Part shown: one piece after another, positions 5,306-5,541 of the stretch | Layout: each line of letters opens with the position of its first letter | Numbering within the stretch: position 1 is the stretch's first letter | Assembly (NCBI GenBank): GCA_017940445.1 | Contig: JAGAYQ010000409.1 | Span: forward strand, 1-5,541 | From: Pyramidobacter sp. | GTDB taxonomy: Bacteria; Synergistota; Synergistia; Synergistales; Dethiosulfovibrionaceae | Length of the DNA stretch: 5,541 bases | Direction of reading: 5' to 3' | The notes under the pieces: generated by a model | The model's input: only the letters and a program-made list of their open reading frames with translations | The model's database searches: none | What the model was told of the DNA's origin: nothing | Translations under genes and position numbers: made by a program

Positions 5306-5541
5306 CACTGGTCACCCGCTTTCATGAGACGAACTTTCTGCCCTTCCCTGAGGAAGTGAACGCCCGCTGTGACGATCACGTCGCCTTCGTTCAGCAGCGA
5401 GGCGCTGATCTCGACGCTGTTCCCGTGCGCCGCAAGGACCGCCACAGGGATCGACTCGACGGAGCCGTCTTTGCAGCGCCAGACGGAGCGCATCACGACA
5501 TCGCCGAGGATAGCCGACTGCGGCACGAGGAACGTCGTCTC
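5305..5541 (-). CDS. RND efflux periplasmic adaptor (membrane fusion protein), C-terminal fragment
   Basis: The last 78 residues of an HlyD/AcrA-type adaptor that links the RND permease to an outer-membrane channel; the rest lies beyond the right edge. The frame is open to the edge, reading ETTFLVPQSAILGD at the start. The 'VPQSAILGD' segment, the following strand with VWRC, 'SVESIPVAVLAAHGNSVEI', and the ending 'LNEGDVIVTAGVHFLREGQ' then KVRLM are the signature of the adaptor's membrane-proximal domain in AcrA/MexA relatives, where the consensus is 'GLxxGDxVVxxGxxxLxxGxxV'. The gene stops at TGA 5307-5305, sharing its last base with the permease ATG, so the two are one operon and translationally coupled. 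An internal GTG at 5526 is not a start, because homology continues upstream of it. The N-terminal lipobox or signal peptide cannot be seen. Confidence 0.88.
   Translation of the reverse strand, partial: ETTFLVPQSAILGDVVMRSVWRCKDGSVESIPVAVLAAHGNSVEISASLLNEGDVIVTAGVHFLREGQKVRLMKAGDQ
5312..5319 (-). promoter_or_regulatory. Ribosome binding site of the RND transporter, inside the adaptor gene
   Basis: The minus strand reads GCGGGTGA here, 6 bases before the ATG at 5305, and together with its flanks resembles an extended anti-16S match (AAGGAGGTGATC) with about three mismatches. It is weak at its core, so translation probably relies partly on ribosomes finishing the adaptor at the overlapping TGATG. 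Confidence 0.5.

Noticed and set aside
4376..5359. Long plus-strand open frame (327 codons) antisense to the permease and adaptor
   Set aside because: It is rich in His, Arg and Asp in no recognisable pattern, as expected for a shadow of a high-GC gene, and it overlaps two clearly homologous coding regions.
5305..5526. The adaptor fragment as a complete small 73-aa protein starting at GTG 5526
   Set aside because: The frame is open to the window edge and the adaptor consensus continues upstream of that GTG, so it is a truncated view of a larger gene.
1..5541. tRNA, rRNA, CRISPR array, transposase, integrase or attachment-site signatures
   Set aside because: None was found on reading both strands; the non-coding space is limited to the short gaps already described.

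Overview
The window looks like ordinary chromosome from a Gram-negative bacterium of moderately high GC content. The tripartite RND efflux pump implies an outer membrane. I cannot fix the taxon. A mix of 2-hydroxyacid metabolism, an NHL-type amidating-lyase homologue and a TriC-like RND pump would fit Synergistota, Negativicutes or a deltaproteobacterium, but this is a weak inference. There are no RNA genes, insertion sequences, CRISPR arrays or attachment sites that I can see.

Layout. (1) Positions 1-1109, minus strand: a two-gene unit with an NAD-dependent D-2-hydroxyacid dehydrogenase (111-1109), then, 18 bases downstream, the first 30 codons of a probable NHL-repeat beta-propeller protein that runs off the left edge. 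(2) Positions 1110-1266: a 157-base AT-rich divergent control region with candidate promoters on both strands, short direct repeats and a 28-base dyad. (3) Positions 1267-2196, plus strand: a LysR-type regulator reading away from the dehydrogenase. This is the classic arrangement of a LysR protein controlling the divergent operon. (4) Positions 2209-2268: a strong bidirectional terminator. (5) Positions 2273-5541, minus strand: an RND inner-membrane efflux transporter preceded by, and translationally coupled to, the C-terminal end of its periplasmic adaptor (membrane fusion protein), which runs off the right edge.

Two independent modules therefore converge on the terminator: a LysR-regulated 2-hydroxyacid or 2-oxoacid metabolic operon, and an efflux operon whose promoter and regulator lie beyond the right edge. 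The LysR protein most probably senses a small organic acid related to the dehydrogenase substrate; nothing in the sequence ties it to the pump. I find no convincing previously undescribed system. The points most worth following up are the structured control region, the pairing of a hydroxyacid dehydrogenase with an amidating-lyase-like propeller, and the Asp-to-Asn change in the proton-relay motif of the pump.
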